A stretch of 64,000 nt of DNA from Paulinella micropora. Lineage: Eukaryota; Cercozoa; Imbricatea; Euglyphida. The notes under the pieces are model-generated. The model was not told the origin of the DNA and did no database searches. It saw only the letters and a list, made by a program, of their open reading frames with translations. The DNA lies in the NCBI GenBank assembly GCA_009731375.1, contig BJOX01000008.1:841103-905102 (forward strand), given 5' to 3'. Both the position numbers and the translations under genes were made by a program. This document shows, one piece after another, positions 1-10,735 of the stretch (its first letter is position 1; each line of letters begins with the position of its first letter).

Positions 1-46
1 TGTGTGTGTGTGTGTGTGTGTGTTTCTGTGTGTGTGTGTGTGTGTG

Positions 47-90
<44 letters not shown>

Positions 91-435
91 AATACTTGTG
101 TGTGTGTGTGTGTGTGTGCGCGTGTCTCGCAATCCTCCTTCCCCCCCACCCTCCCTCCCTCCCTCACTTTCCCTCCCTCTTTGTTTTTTCTTTCTTTCTT
201 TCTTTCTTTCTTTTATTCTATTTCTTCATTTTCTTCTATTCTTTCTTTATTTAGACATCAAGGGAGAACCACTAGAACTCCATGCAAAAAAAGCTTTTGC
301 TTGATCTTTGGATGAATTTCCGGGCAATAAATTAAGCTAGACAGAGAGAGAGAGAGAGAGAGCCTGAGAGAGCGAGAATGTGTGTGTGTGTGTGAGAGAG
401 AGAGAGACTGAGAGAGAGAGAGAGAGAGAGCCTCG

Positions 436-474
<39 letters not shown>

Positions 475-489
475 TGAGAGACCGAGAGT

Positions 490-524
<35 letters not shown>

Positions 525-580
525 CCTCGGACAAAGAGAGAGAGAGAGAGAGAGAGAGATGGATAAGAGGAGAGTGGGAG
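1..580. repeat. Compound microsatellite (TG)n, (CT)n, (CTTT)n, (GA)n
   Basis: The stretch opens with (TG)n and (CT)n, passes a short unique anchor (TCTCGCAATCCTCC at 125-138), then (CTTT)n around 187-213. A ~75-bp unique piece follows at 253-335, then (GA)n interrupted by short spacers to about 570. No gene is supported; long frames here only read dinucleotide repeats. The same anchor recurs at 23-25 kb. Confidence 0.95.
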
Positions 581-599
581 AGAGGGAGAGAGGGGAAAG

Positions 600-1735
600 A
601 CATACATGCATACATACATACATACATACATACATGCATACATGCATACATGCATACATGCATACATACATACATACATACATACAAACATACATACATG
701 CAAACATACATACATACATACATACATACATACATACATACATACATGCATCATCATGCATGCAAGCATGCATGCATACATACATACATACATACATACA
801 TACATACATACCTGCATACCTACATACCTACACACCTATATACCTACATACATACATGCATACATACATGCATACATACATACATACATGCATGCATACA
901 TACATACACATACATACATACATAAATACATACATACATACATACATACATACACACACATACACATACATACAGACATACATACATACATACATCATTG
1001 CATGCGTACCTGCATACATACATACATACAAACATGCATACATACATACATACATACATACATACATACATACATGCATGCATGCATGCATGCATACATA
1101 CATACATACATACATTCATACATACATACATACACATACATACATACACATATATACATACACATACATACATACATACATACATACATACATACTAGAC
1201 ATGCTAGACATACATACATACATACATACATACGTACATATGTACATACATACATACATACATACATATACATACATACATGCATACAAACATACATACA
1301 TACATACATACATATGCACATAAATACATTCATACATACATACATACATACATATACATACATACACATACATACATACACATACATACATACATACATA
1401 CATACAGACATACATACATACTAGACATACATACATACATACATACATACATCTATATGTACATACATACATACATACATACATACATACATACATACAT
1501 ACATACATACATACGTACATACATACATACATACATATACATATACATATACATACATACATACAGACATACATAAATACATACATACATACACATACAT
1601 CACACACATACATACATATATACATACATACATACATACATACATACATACTAGAAATACTAGACACACATACATAAATACATACATAAATACATACATA
1701 CATACATACATACATATACATATACATTATATACA

Positions 1736-1766
<31 letters not shown>

Positions 1767-1815
1767 GTACATAAATACATACATAATACATAATACATAC
1801 ATACATACATACATA
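600..1815. repeat. (TACA)n tetranucleotide microsatellite
   Basis: About 1.2 kb of nearly uninterrupted CATA/TACA repeats with scattered point variants (TGCA, TACG) and a few short interruptions such as CTAGACATG near 1196. Translations give only His-Thr-Tyr-Ile or Met-Tyr-Val-Cys periodic peptides, which are repeat artefacts. Confidence 0.97.
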
Positions 1816-2500
1816 GACACACACACACACACACACGGACACACACACACACATAGACAGACAGGCAGACAGAGAGACAGACAGACAGACACACACACAC
1901 ATGTACACACAAACACACACACAAACACACACACAAACACACACACACACACATACACTAGACACACACACACACACACACATAGACAGACAGGCAGACA
2001 GACAGACAGACAGGCAGACAGACAGACTGACAGACAAACAGACCGACAGCACAGACAGACAGCACAGACGGACAGTCTGAGACAAAGTCTGGACAGACAG
2101 ACAGACGGACAGACAGTACTAGTCTGAGACAGAGAGACCGAGAGACAGAAAGACGGACAGACAGAGAGACAGACAGACAGGCAGACACACACACACACAC
2201 TCACACACACACACACACACAGCATACACATAACCAAGCATAACATAACCATAACCATAACCATAACCATAACCATAGCCAGAACATAACATAACATGAC
2301 ATAACATAACATAACATGACATGACGTGACATGACATAATATAACATGACATAACATGACATAACATAACATAACATAACATAACATGACATAACATGAC
2401 ATAACATGACATAACATAACATAACATAACATGACATAACATGACATGACATGACATGACATGACGTAACATAACATAAACATAAACGTACACACACAGA
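1815..2500. repeat. (CA)n, (CAGA)n and (ATAAC/ATGAC)n microsatellites
   Basis: (CA)n alternates with (CAGA)n between 1815 and 2220. A pentanucleotide ATAAC/ATGAC array follows to about 2475, with a short (ATAACC)n run near 2247-2277. No coding content. Confidence 0.95.
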
Positions 2501-3427
2501 CAGTGCGTAAGTGGAATCAAAAAGTACTTGTTGTGTGGGAAAGCAAATAGAAAAATGTGTGGTGGCAAGAAAATAGCGCAAGGTGTGAACTACCATGGAA
2601 AAAAAACTTGGAGGCAGAAGAAACAACCCCCCAAAAGTTAGAGATAACCTTTTTTGGAGGCAAAAAATAAAAGAATTTTTTTCAAAGTCCAAACCAACCT
2701 ATGAATTTCGTGCTTTCATATAACGTTTTTTATTTATTATGCGCCTGGACCATTTCTTACTTTCTGAGAACACGCCTCCATTTGAAAAAAAGCAACCCCG
2801 CCACAGAATTCTGGTGTTCTCATGCTAAAGGTTTCCGGACCACTTTTATTAGCACAATGGTTTTGCACAATGTTGGAGAGCAGTTGCAGAAAAAAAAGAA
2901 AGCAGTGTTACAGACTGACAGACAGACAGAGGAATTTCACTCTGGAGTTATTCCCTGCGGGCGAAAATGCCACTAGATGGCGAGTGAGCGAATTGAAGCA
3001 ATCGCAGGAGAGAGAGCAAATGGGAGAGAAAATCTTACTAGTCCTGGTTACGCTCTCATCATCTCGCCCGCCGCGACCCGATCGAACCACCTATAGCTAT
3101 GTGTGTAATAGAGGCCTAGGGCAAGTATCTGAAAGCGAGGGTCCTCTGGTTGGCGCTGATACATCCATGTTCTGGGTAGTAGTGGTAGGTGTAGTGGTAG
3201 TAGTGGTGAGTGAAGTAGAGGGGTGGATGACGAGTCACTGAGTGTCGTCTTCAAAGTGAGATTTTAGTAAACGAGATAGTAGGTTCAATTCTGAGAGCAT
3301 CTATATAGTAAGGAGGTAGGAGACCTAGGTTCAATATCTTCCTATACTTTGCTAATATATCCTCCTTCTTTCTCTCTTGTTCAAGGTGCTTTGCATAGAA
3401 GTCATGATCTACTAATCTAGCACAGTG
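2500..3427. other. Unique intergenic sequence, no gene recognised
   Basis: Non-repetitive sequence with a (CAGA)n fragment near 2917 and a GTGGTA-rich stretch near 3178-3205. The short open frames here have no recognisable motif and are not reported as genes. Confidence 0.6.
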
Positions 3428-3898
3428 TCATGCCCCACCTCTTACCCCTTTTCTCGCTGCCCCCAATTGCAAACTCCACGAGCACCGGACACCTGTGTCA
3501 GGCACTGTTGCATCACACTGCTTACTACTAGTAACGGCAACTATTTTGCGTACCGGTTTATCCTTGCGTACCGGTTTGCCGTCGAGGTTGAGGGGTGGGC
3601 CACCTACCTCACGTATGTGTATGGGATGCAGCCCTTTCACAAGTATTTTTACGTAACCTGCACTGATACGTCTGAGTGCACAGTTCTCTTCCAATGTTAT
3701 GATTTGGTTAAGAGAGGTGGGGTCATCAAGGGAAGTCAAAAACTTGTTCTCGTGAAGAGGTGGGATAGTTGGGTGAGTATGTGTGAAGGCGTTTTGAATA
3801 GATGATGCATGCTTGTTCTCATCTCCGCCTGGCACACTGCTCTCTCGCTCACCCTCACCTCTATCTACTGCGTCAGGTGGCATAAATGTGTGTGGCAA
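3428..3898 (-). other. Unrecognised 156-codon open frame
   Basis: An open frame on the minus strand lies next to the gapped G-run and downstream, in the same orientation, of a Gag-like frame. It has no membrane segment, zinc motif or catalytic pattern I recognise. It could be part of the same degraded retroelement or chance. Confidence 0.2.
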
Positions 3899-3924
3899 AA
3901 GCGGTGTTTGGGGTGTAGGTGAAA

Positions 3925-4252
3925 GGGGGAGGGGGGGGGGGGGGGGNNNNNNNNNNNNNNNNNNNNNNNNNNNNNNNNNNNNNNNNNNNNNNNNNNNNNN
4001 NNNNNNNNNNNNNNNNNNNNNNNNNNNNNNNNNNNNNNNNNNNNNNNNNNNNNNNNNNNNNNNNNNNNNNNNNNNNNNNNNNNNNNNNNNNNNNNNNNNN
4101 NNNNNNNNNNNNNNNNNNNNNNNNNNNNNNNNNNNNNNNNNNNNNNNNNNNNNNNNNNNNNNNNNNNNNNNNNNNNNNNNNNNNNNNNNNNNNNNNNNNN
4201 NNNNNNNNNNNNNNNNNNNGGGGGGGGGGGAGAGGGGGGGGGGGGGGGGGGG
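3925..4252. other. Assembly gap (3947-4219) flanked by G homopolymers
   Basis: A 273-base N gap lies between runs of G on both sides. Homopolymer G or C edges recur at other gaps in the window (34.9, 42.8 and 58.7-59.0 kb), which suggests an assembly artefact. Confidence 0.9.
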
Positions 4253-4261
4253 AGGGAGTCA

Positions 4262-4574
4262 TGTGTCTCGTTGTCTCTCTCTTCTTTCTCTCCCTCTCTT
4301 CTCATTATCATTATAGCAATATGATGGATGTACCCCACTGTGACCTCACCCTCATCTTCTGACTCTAAGTCTGACTCAGAAGAAGGCTCAAGATTGCTTG
4401 GTTCTTCTTCTTCGTCACTCTCTGAGGAGGAAGAAGAGGAAGAGGAAGATGATTCAGCATTCAAGCTTATCATCTTCTTCTTCTTAATGAAATCAGATGC
4501 TTTAGCTTTCTTCACTCCTTGCTGCTATCCTTCTTCTTCTTCTTCTTCTTCTTCTTCTTCTTCTTCTTCTTCTT

Positions 4575-4605
<31 letters not shown>

Positions 4606-5078
4606 ATCCTTGCCCCCTCTCTCTTGTCCTGTCTGTCTGCCTTCTCAGACTGCCTGTCCTTACTCTTCTCTCTTACATGTCCTCTATCAGACACCCTAAT
4701 TCTTCTTCTAATAGGACACTTTAATGGACCATGTCTGTCTTTAGGACAGTCAGTCAATTGACATTTGACAAGACAATAAGCAATCCTATGGTCGGGGGAG
4801 AGGCAGTTCCAACACAAGCCTTTCTCTCCCCCTTCCTGAGTACTAGCTCCTGTTTGAGGCAGCTTGGGGTTCTTTCTACTCTTAGTTGACCCTACCAGGT
4901 TGATAGTGATAGGATCAGACTTAGAGCTCCCGGAACCGTATAGCTTACGTAACTTACCCTGAGAGACATGACCTTGAGCAAGTTGCTCTATGACCTTTAG
5001 GAAGTCATCTAGGTTCTGTCTCTGATCAGGAAGTAATGCTTGCCATGTATTTTGATGGTACCTCTTGAAAGGTTGCAT
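4262..5078 (-). pseudogene. Gag-like protein with CCHC zinc knuckle, frame-broken
   Basis: Read on the minus strand from about 5078, the frame encodes a basic protein with one clear retroviral-type zinc knuckle, C-x2-C-x4-H-x4-C (CWNCLSPDHRIAYC), followed by a second Cys-rich segment (CPKDRHGPLKC). This is the usual arrangement of a nucleic-acid-binding nucleocapsid region in Gag of LTR retroelements. Downstream the frame runs into an (AAG)n tract (4527-4605) read as poly-Lys and stops. A second frame begins at 4515 with a Ser/Glu-rich acidic stretch (residues ~20-60), probably the rest of the same protein after a slip in the repeat. Upstream, a different frame (to 5349) appears to continue the N-terminal side, implying another frameshift near 5080. 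No protease or polymerase is attached, so the class (BEL/Pao or other) is uncertain. Confidence 0.5.
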
Positions 5079-5159
5079 GGTGCTTGAGCTTCCTCATGAT
5101 CATATCTGTCTTCATGATCTCAGGAATCACGCCCATCAACTTCTCCTGCTTTTTCAACG

Positions 5160-5960
5160 AGGCGCTGGCCTCTGACACTTCAAATTTGCGTTCCCCCAGG
5201 AACGACATTTTTCGAAGTGCCAAGGCATTGCCCAAGCCGCCGCTGTGCTTGGGGAGCTTGGCAAGCAGGGGAAAGCCATGGAACAGGATGGAAATCCAAA
5301 CGTGCAGTGATTTGGCGTGTTGCGAGACGTATTGTTGTGTTGTCATCACTTGGTTTTTTTTCAGGCAGGTGTCATATGTGCCTCAGTCGGAAATCGACTT
5401 TTTTGGCTTAAGGCATCGGCGGTCGAGCTTATTTTGATGTGTTTTATGTGTTTTCCACTAGATCCAAGGCTGTCCCCTGGTTGGCATGCTCTAGAAACGC
5501 TGCAGTGCCTTGGCGCTGGCCTTACACTTCAAATTTGCGTTCCCCCAGGAACGACATTTTTTGAAGTGCAAAGCCATGGCCCGAGGCCCCGCGGTGCTTG
5601 GGAGGCCTGGCAAGCAGGGGAAAGCTATGGAACAGCATGAAAATCGAAATGGGCAGTGATTCGGTGTGTTTACGAGACGTATTTTTGTGTTGTCGTCACT
5701 TGTCTTCTTTCGGGCCTGTATCATATGCGCCACAGTCGGCCGTCACCTTTTTTACCCAAGTCAGTGAGTATAAATGTGTGATACATGTGTGAATTGTTGC
5801 TTTTTTGTGTTGTTGCGTTGTCCCATTGCTCGCCTGGGTATACAGGGCCTCCTCCCACCTTTCATTCCATGCCGGACACACTTGACATTTTTTCCCACTC
5901 CGCCCAGGGGAGGGAATAAATTTCGAAGTGTCCAATGCATGGCCCGAGGCTGGGAGGAGG
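5160..5960. repeat. Two-and-a-half copies of a ~360-bp direct repeat
   Basis: A block starting ACACTTCAAATTTGCG near 5176 and running to about 5410 recurs at 5522-5755 with scattered substitutions. A shorter related piece (GGGAATAAATTTCGAAGTGT, near 5911) appears before 5960. The copies sit head to tail about 346 bp apart. No protein is convincingly encoded, and the function is unknown. Confidence 0.7.
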
Positions 5961-5999
5961 CTGTCGAGCCTGCAAATGATAGTAAAACATCATGTCACC

Positions 6000-6256
6000 A
6001 TGATCTTTCAAAAAAATATGAATTTGGACATTTTTGAAAAAAATTAGATCCGGACTTCGACTTTAAGTATGCTCATTCATGCCGTCAAGGAGTGTTTTTA
6101 TGAAAAAAAATTGAAGTCAAGTGGGGAAATAAGTTTTTTAACTTTATTATTAATAAATATTGTATAGAAACATCAGACAGGTTGCATTAATAAGAAAATG
6201 CCTGCAAATTTGATCTCTCATTTTTCATTGTTAGTAAGGAGTAGGGACTTCTCATA
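6000..6256. other. AT-rich intergenic sequence
   Basis: Non-coding AT-rich spacer of about 250 bp between the direct repeats and the retropepsin-like frame. It holds no repeat or site that I recognise. Confidence 0.5.
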
Positions 6257-6607
6257 TTATGGGTGTTTCCGTGGGAGGTCCGTTTCCGGGTTGAGGATAG
6301 GAAACTCAGACTGATGTCTTCCACGACCATATTTAATAATGTCCTGTCCCAGTATGAGTTGAGCATCCATCATCTTGAGGTCGGGTTTACCCAACACGAT
6401 GGTGCCTGGGAAGTCCGGGACTACCAAGACATGTATGGTGTAAGACATCCCGGATGGGAATTCGACTGTCAACTGCACGCGTCCTATTATCGCGCTCCGT
6501 TCGTCATTGGCACCCCAGATGAACCCGAGTGTGCCTGTCTTAGTAAAGTCGAACAGTCGTCCATATTTGTCTATGAAACGCCGTCCCGCAAACGATATCT
6601 GTGTCAT
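6257..6607 (-). pseudogene. Retropepsin-like domain of a degraded retroelement
   Basis: A 116-codon frame on the minus strand has the strand pattern of an LTR-retroelement aspartic protease domain. A segment GRVQLTVEF is followed by YTIHVLVVP and then FPGTIVLGKPDL near residue 75, resembling the conserved hydrophobic-I-L-G-x-[DP]-x-L box of retropepsins. The catalytic D-[ST]-G is not seen, so it is either lost or in another frame. Its ATG lies directly at the stop of the upstream minus-strand frame (7077-6604). It belongs with the Gag-like frames to the right. Assignment rests on pattern only. Confidence 0.4.
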
Positions 6608-9600
6608 GCTATCGTTGCCGGTGTCAGGTGGCCGTTGAGTTCTTTCCAGTATAGCCTGGTGTAACTCATGTCCCGTGCCTCCGCTGGCGGGAGGTCTATC
6701 GGCTCGGCTCGGGTTGTTAGGGCCCGCTTCAACTCCGTCTCGGCAAGCCGTCGCGCTTGTGACCGCGCCGTTGCACCGATTCGATCAGAGTCGTGCAGTG
6801 GAGTTAGCCACATTTGGCGTATTACCGCCGGGGTAATGGCTTTATCGCCATCTGTGGTGGGCAGAACCATGGTGGTTGCCACTTGGAAGGCTGATGGGGT
6901 GTAATCGACCGGCGATGGTCTGGTAGCCTTGTCGTCGATTCGTGGTATGTGTGGGTGATTGATCGCGGATCTAATGACCGTGCCCCTTGTTAATCTAGCA
7001 CGCCGGCCCAATAGTGTTGACCGTGCGGGTGTGCCACGTAAGTGTGCCTCTGCATTCATTTTACTGACCTTATTCACAAAAGGAGCGGGACCCCGGTGTT
7101 TCTACCTGCCGGACACTGGTGGATCCCGCATGTATTACGCGGGTGTCCGGGTGCTTGTTGGATGCCCCATAGTCACATGGACTTGATGTGTTTGTGCCAG
7201 GATCAACGGCAAGCGTCGCCTTTGCGACGGTGTCTTCGGGTATACGTAAGGGATTGAGTAAATCGAACTTTATGGGAAGGTCAGCGACCGTGGCCGGCTC
7301 GTTCGGCTCACGCTCCCGACGGTTGTCGTCGCTACCCATCACTATATCCTTATCATCGTCTCAACGCTATCGTCTACCGGTGAGGACGTAGCCCCTATTG
7401 GACTGTACATGGTGTCGCCCTGTGATTGGGCTGGCCCGGGGGAGTGAGAGTCTGAACCAATGGGCTTGGCTGCTCTGTGGCTGACCCCGTGGTGGGCGCT
7501 CCCGGCTGGCGGTCAGTACGCGGTGTTGTTGTCTCGCTCGGGTGCACGCCGCGCGCTCCCGAGAGCAAAACTTCGCTCGCTGCGCGCGTGGGTATCGATG
7601 GGTTGGACAGTCTAAGATTAGTTCTTCTTGGCCCTCTTTCCCTTTCCCTTCGCTGGCGCTTTGATGCCTGCATTAAGCATAAGGGCTTCTGAGCTTTTCG
7701 GGAGTGTGTATGTATATGCGTATTACCGATCAGGTTTTCCTTCCCGGGCATGTAGCATGCCGCCTTGTCGTACTTCCTGCCCACGGCCTTGTATCGGGCA
7801 ACGCGGGCCTTAGCCTCGGCGTCGTACACGGGCAACCAGGTCGGGTCGTGCCCCGGCTGGAGGAAGAACGTTGTGCCGTCAGGGTTGACATCAGGGATGC
7901 GTATGCCCTCGTTGGGGTTGTCCTTGGGGTTCGGGACATATTCACCATCCCGTGACCTTAGACCTCCGAATGTGCCACCTGCGGATGTACCACTTCAGTG
8001 GCTCCACACGGTCGGCGCCCCGTGGTTGGACCCATAGCCTTGGATCGTCCAGAGGGTTGAATGCGATCGAGTGTAACCCATAATCACAACATTGCGCGCA
8101 TGGATGCTTGTGATATGGCCCCACGGTGGCCTCGTTAAAGAGCCCGAAAGTGCAATGGTATAGGCCCGGGTCGATCGGGAAGTTGGCCAACACCGACCAA
8201 TTCGTACGCGCCACACCATCAACAGGGGTACTACAATCCTCAGCAGTACTACCAACCACAATCCTCGGGCTTCATGTCCCCACCACCGATGTTGCCACCT
8301 CCGGCTCAATGGGGAGGGAACACGTCGGATGGTAAGTCGGGCAAGCGTAAGCATGGCGATGGGGGTGGATCAAAGTACACGTACTACACCCGGAGTTGCC
8401 GAGTTGGACGCCCCCCTGTATGGGAGAGACTCTGAGGGCGGCGGCGGTGTATATTGAGTGCCGGATGAGCTGGATGAGCTAGATGACGGTCCGGGTGAGC
8501 TTGGCCACGATCGACGTTGCTGTGACCAGCTCCCGCCAGTCACGAAGGTCCACACGTCAAAGCTTTGGCCCGCTTTGGCTTGGTGGTCCTCGAGGGTGCT
8601 CCCGGTGGTCGTCATTGCTCGTAGCAAGACTTCCGCCCTCCCGTCTTGCTCTTCTCGGTTGGTGGTAAAGATGGCAGCAATAAATGTGCTGTCCACCCAC
8701 TGAGCAACCTCACACATACGGTCGGTTCGGAACCGCTGGATTTGAAAGGTTGTGCTGTCCAGGTCCTGCGCTTTCGCGAGAACGTTGCGGACGTACGCTT
8801 CCCCATCCGTTCGCCCTGTTTGGGGGAGCTGCTTTTACAATTCCACTCAGAACCGCCATGAGTAGGGAGGCCAAGTCGGATTTGACCAAGGATGTCAAGA
8901 GCTTTTGGGGTAGGTCAAGAATGGTGGTGTAGGCAACATTGTCCTCCCATATCCGTCTTGCCGCGTCCTGGACTAAGTCCTCTGCGACTCTTGGGTATGT
9001 AATGAAGCCCCACCTGCCGCCACCACAAATCGTCTGTGTGGGCGTGAGCTTACCTTCCCCAAGGAACTTTTCTGCTTTCGCCTCCCAATTGGGCCATTCT
9101 ATGGCTAGCAACGTCTGTGACGGCCAGCTGCCCTCAAGGTTGTTGAGCAATGTTTGGCATCAGCGATTTCAAGGCTGAAATTGCCACATGGCGGTCCAGA
9201 GCCGCATAGGCCATCAGGAGCTTAATATAATAAGTCCCTCACGGAAGGGCAGCCTCGCTGACTGGCTATGTTGGGCATAATCGAAATTGACCTGCTCTTT
9301 AAGAGCTCGCAAGGCTGATTCCACCCTTTTCATGCTGGTTTCATCGACTTTTGCTTTCCCGGATGTTCGGTGGTCGAGGTGGGAGTCGCTGTCTAAGGAG
9401 GGCTCCCTGGTCTCGCCCCATCTCTTTGCCATCTTACGGAAGGTTATGATGGTGCTACCTTCCGGCACGGTAGCCCCTCTGTCCCCCGCGACGACATGCA
9501 CGGCGATGTTAATCCGTAGGCAGTCCGAGATGGCCTGCAGGATTAGGTCGACCACCGTAAGGTAATTGGACAAATGGAGCAATACGGCGGGGTGCGGTAC

Positions 9601-10543
9601 AGTCGGGAAAGTGACCGCTGGGTCCCCGGTGCCGTCAAATGGTACTCCATTACAGGATTGGATCCTCAGCCATAAATAGGTGTTCGATTGCCCCGAAAGG
9701 ATCACTATCGGAAGTCCGGGATTCTGCCGCCTCGAGGAAGGTTACAAGGTCGACATAGGCTGGGGAGGATTGCGGAATGATTGCATCTCGCCAATGCATT
9801 CGTTCCATCATAGTTCTATCCGGACCCACATTTTGAGGATGTTTTGTAGGCCTTCAAGGGTGACCATTGTCAACGTTTTGAGATTGGCTAGGAGGAGGGT
9901 GAGGTAGCCAGGGTCTGGCCAAAAGATGGTTTCCGCCCCACCGACATCCGCAGCTGGTACGGCTGCAGTGAGAGCTGGGTGCTCACTGGTGTATTTATGG
10001 CAGTGGAGGGTTTGCTGGAGGCGTGGTATGTGTTGGTGGTACGATGTCCAGGCCTCATCGAGAAGCCTGTCTCGGAAGATACATACGTCCTCCCAAAGTC
10101 GGACTAAGTCAGGGAGGGTTTTGTTCCCATGAATCCCCCTCCGACGTTGGAACTTATTCCCAACACCCTCTCCTTCCCATCCAGGACCATAGTACTCCTC
10201 CTCCACTGAGCTCCATCCCCATACAGGTTGTTGGGGATGTGAGGGTAGTCCTCTGGGAATGCAAGCTGTTGTGTTACATCTACTGGAGAGGTAGGCCAAC
10301 CAGTGTCCCACCAAGTCCTGGCTGGCCTGGGGTACGGGAACACAATGGGATGGTGACCCTTAGGTGTGAGCCACTATTGTCCCTCCATGGAAGGTGGGAT
10401 GGTGGCCGCACTTTTCGTGTCTCGGCTTGGCCCTGGGGTATGGGAGGAACCAGACCCAGAGCTTGCGTCGCCAGACAAGTCGGTAGTGTCAAGTGATGAC
10501 ATATCAGAAGCTGTTGTGGGGGACTCCCACGTGCCTGCCATTG
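6604..10543 (-). pseudogene. Degenerate Gag-like region of a minus-strand retroelement
   Basis: A chain of minus-strand frames (about 10543-10370, 10314-9808, 9705-9214, 9150-8710, 8717-8370, 8259-7942, 7835-7395, 7342-7070, 7077-6604) covers nearly 4 kb with little overlap, as expected of one long protein broken by several frameshifts. The first begins MAGTWESPTT at 10543. The 9.7-8.7 kb frames are helical and Trp/Leu-rich, like a capsid region, and those further on are rich in Pro, Ser, Arg and charged residues. The chain ends directly before the retropepsin-like frame, giving the order Gag then protease. No reverse transcriptase follows, so the element is truncated or continues in unrecognised sequence. 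The calls are inference from layout and composition, not from a decisive motif. Confidence 0.35.
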
Positions 10544-10559
10544 TCAAAAGGCCCTGACA

Positions 10560-10735
10560 AGAAAATTATTTTTTTTCGTAAGTCGTTTGCTGTTGTTCGT
10601 CTCGTTGGAGCTCACAACAAATTATTTTTGAGCAAGACGTTTGCTGATGTCAGTCTTGTTGTTAGCAGCAGCAAATTATTTTTGTGCAAGACGTTTGCTG
10701 TTGTCCTTCTTGGTATGAGCAGCGTGTAGTTGGGT
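10560..10735. repeat. Three ~55-bp tandem repeats
   Basis: Three imperfect copies share the core AAATTATTTTT, then GCAAGACGTTTGCTG, starting near 10563, 10619 and 10673, followed by T/G-rich sequence. They lie just upstream (minus sense) of the first Gag-like codon at 10543, so they could be in the leader of that element. Confidence 0.7.

Noticed and set aside
380-2495. Long open frames reading periodic His-Thr-Tyr-Ile or Met-Tyr-Val-Cys
   Set aside because: They are translations of tetranucleotide repeats, open in several frames on both strands, with no unique sequence.
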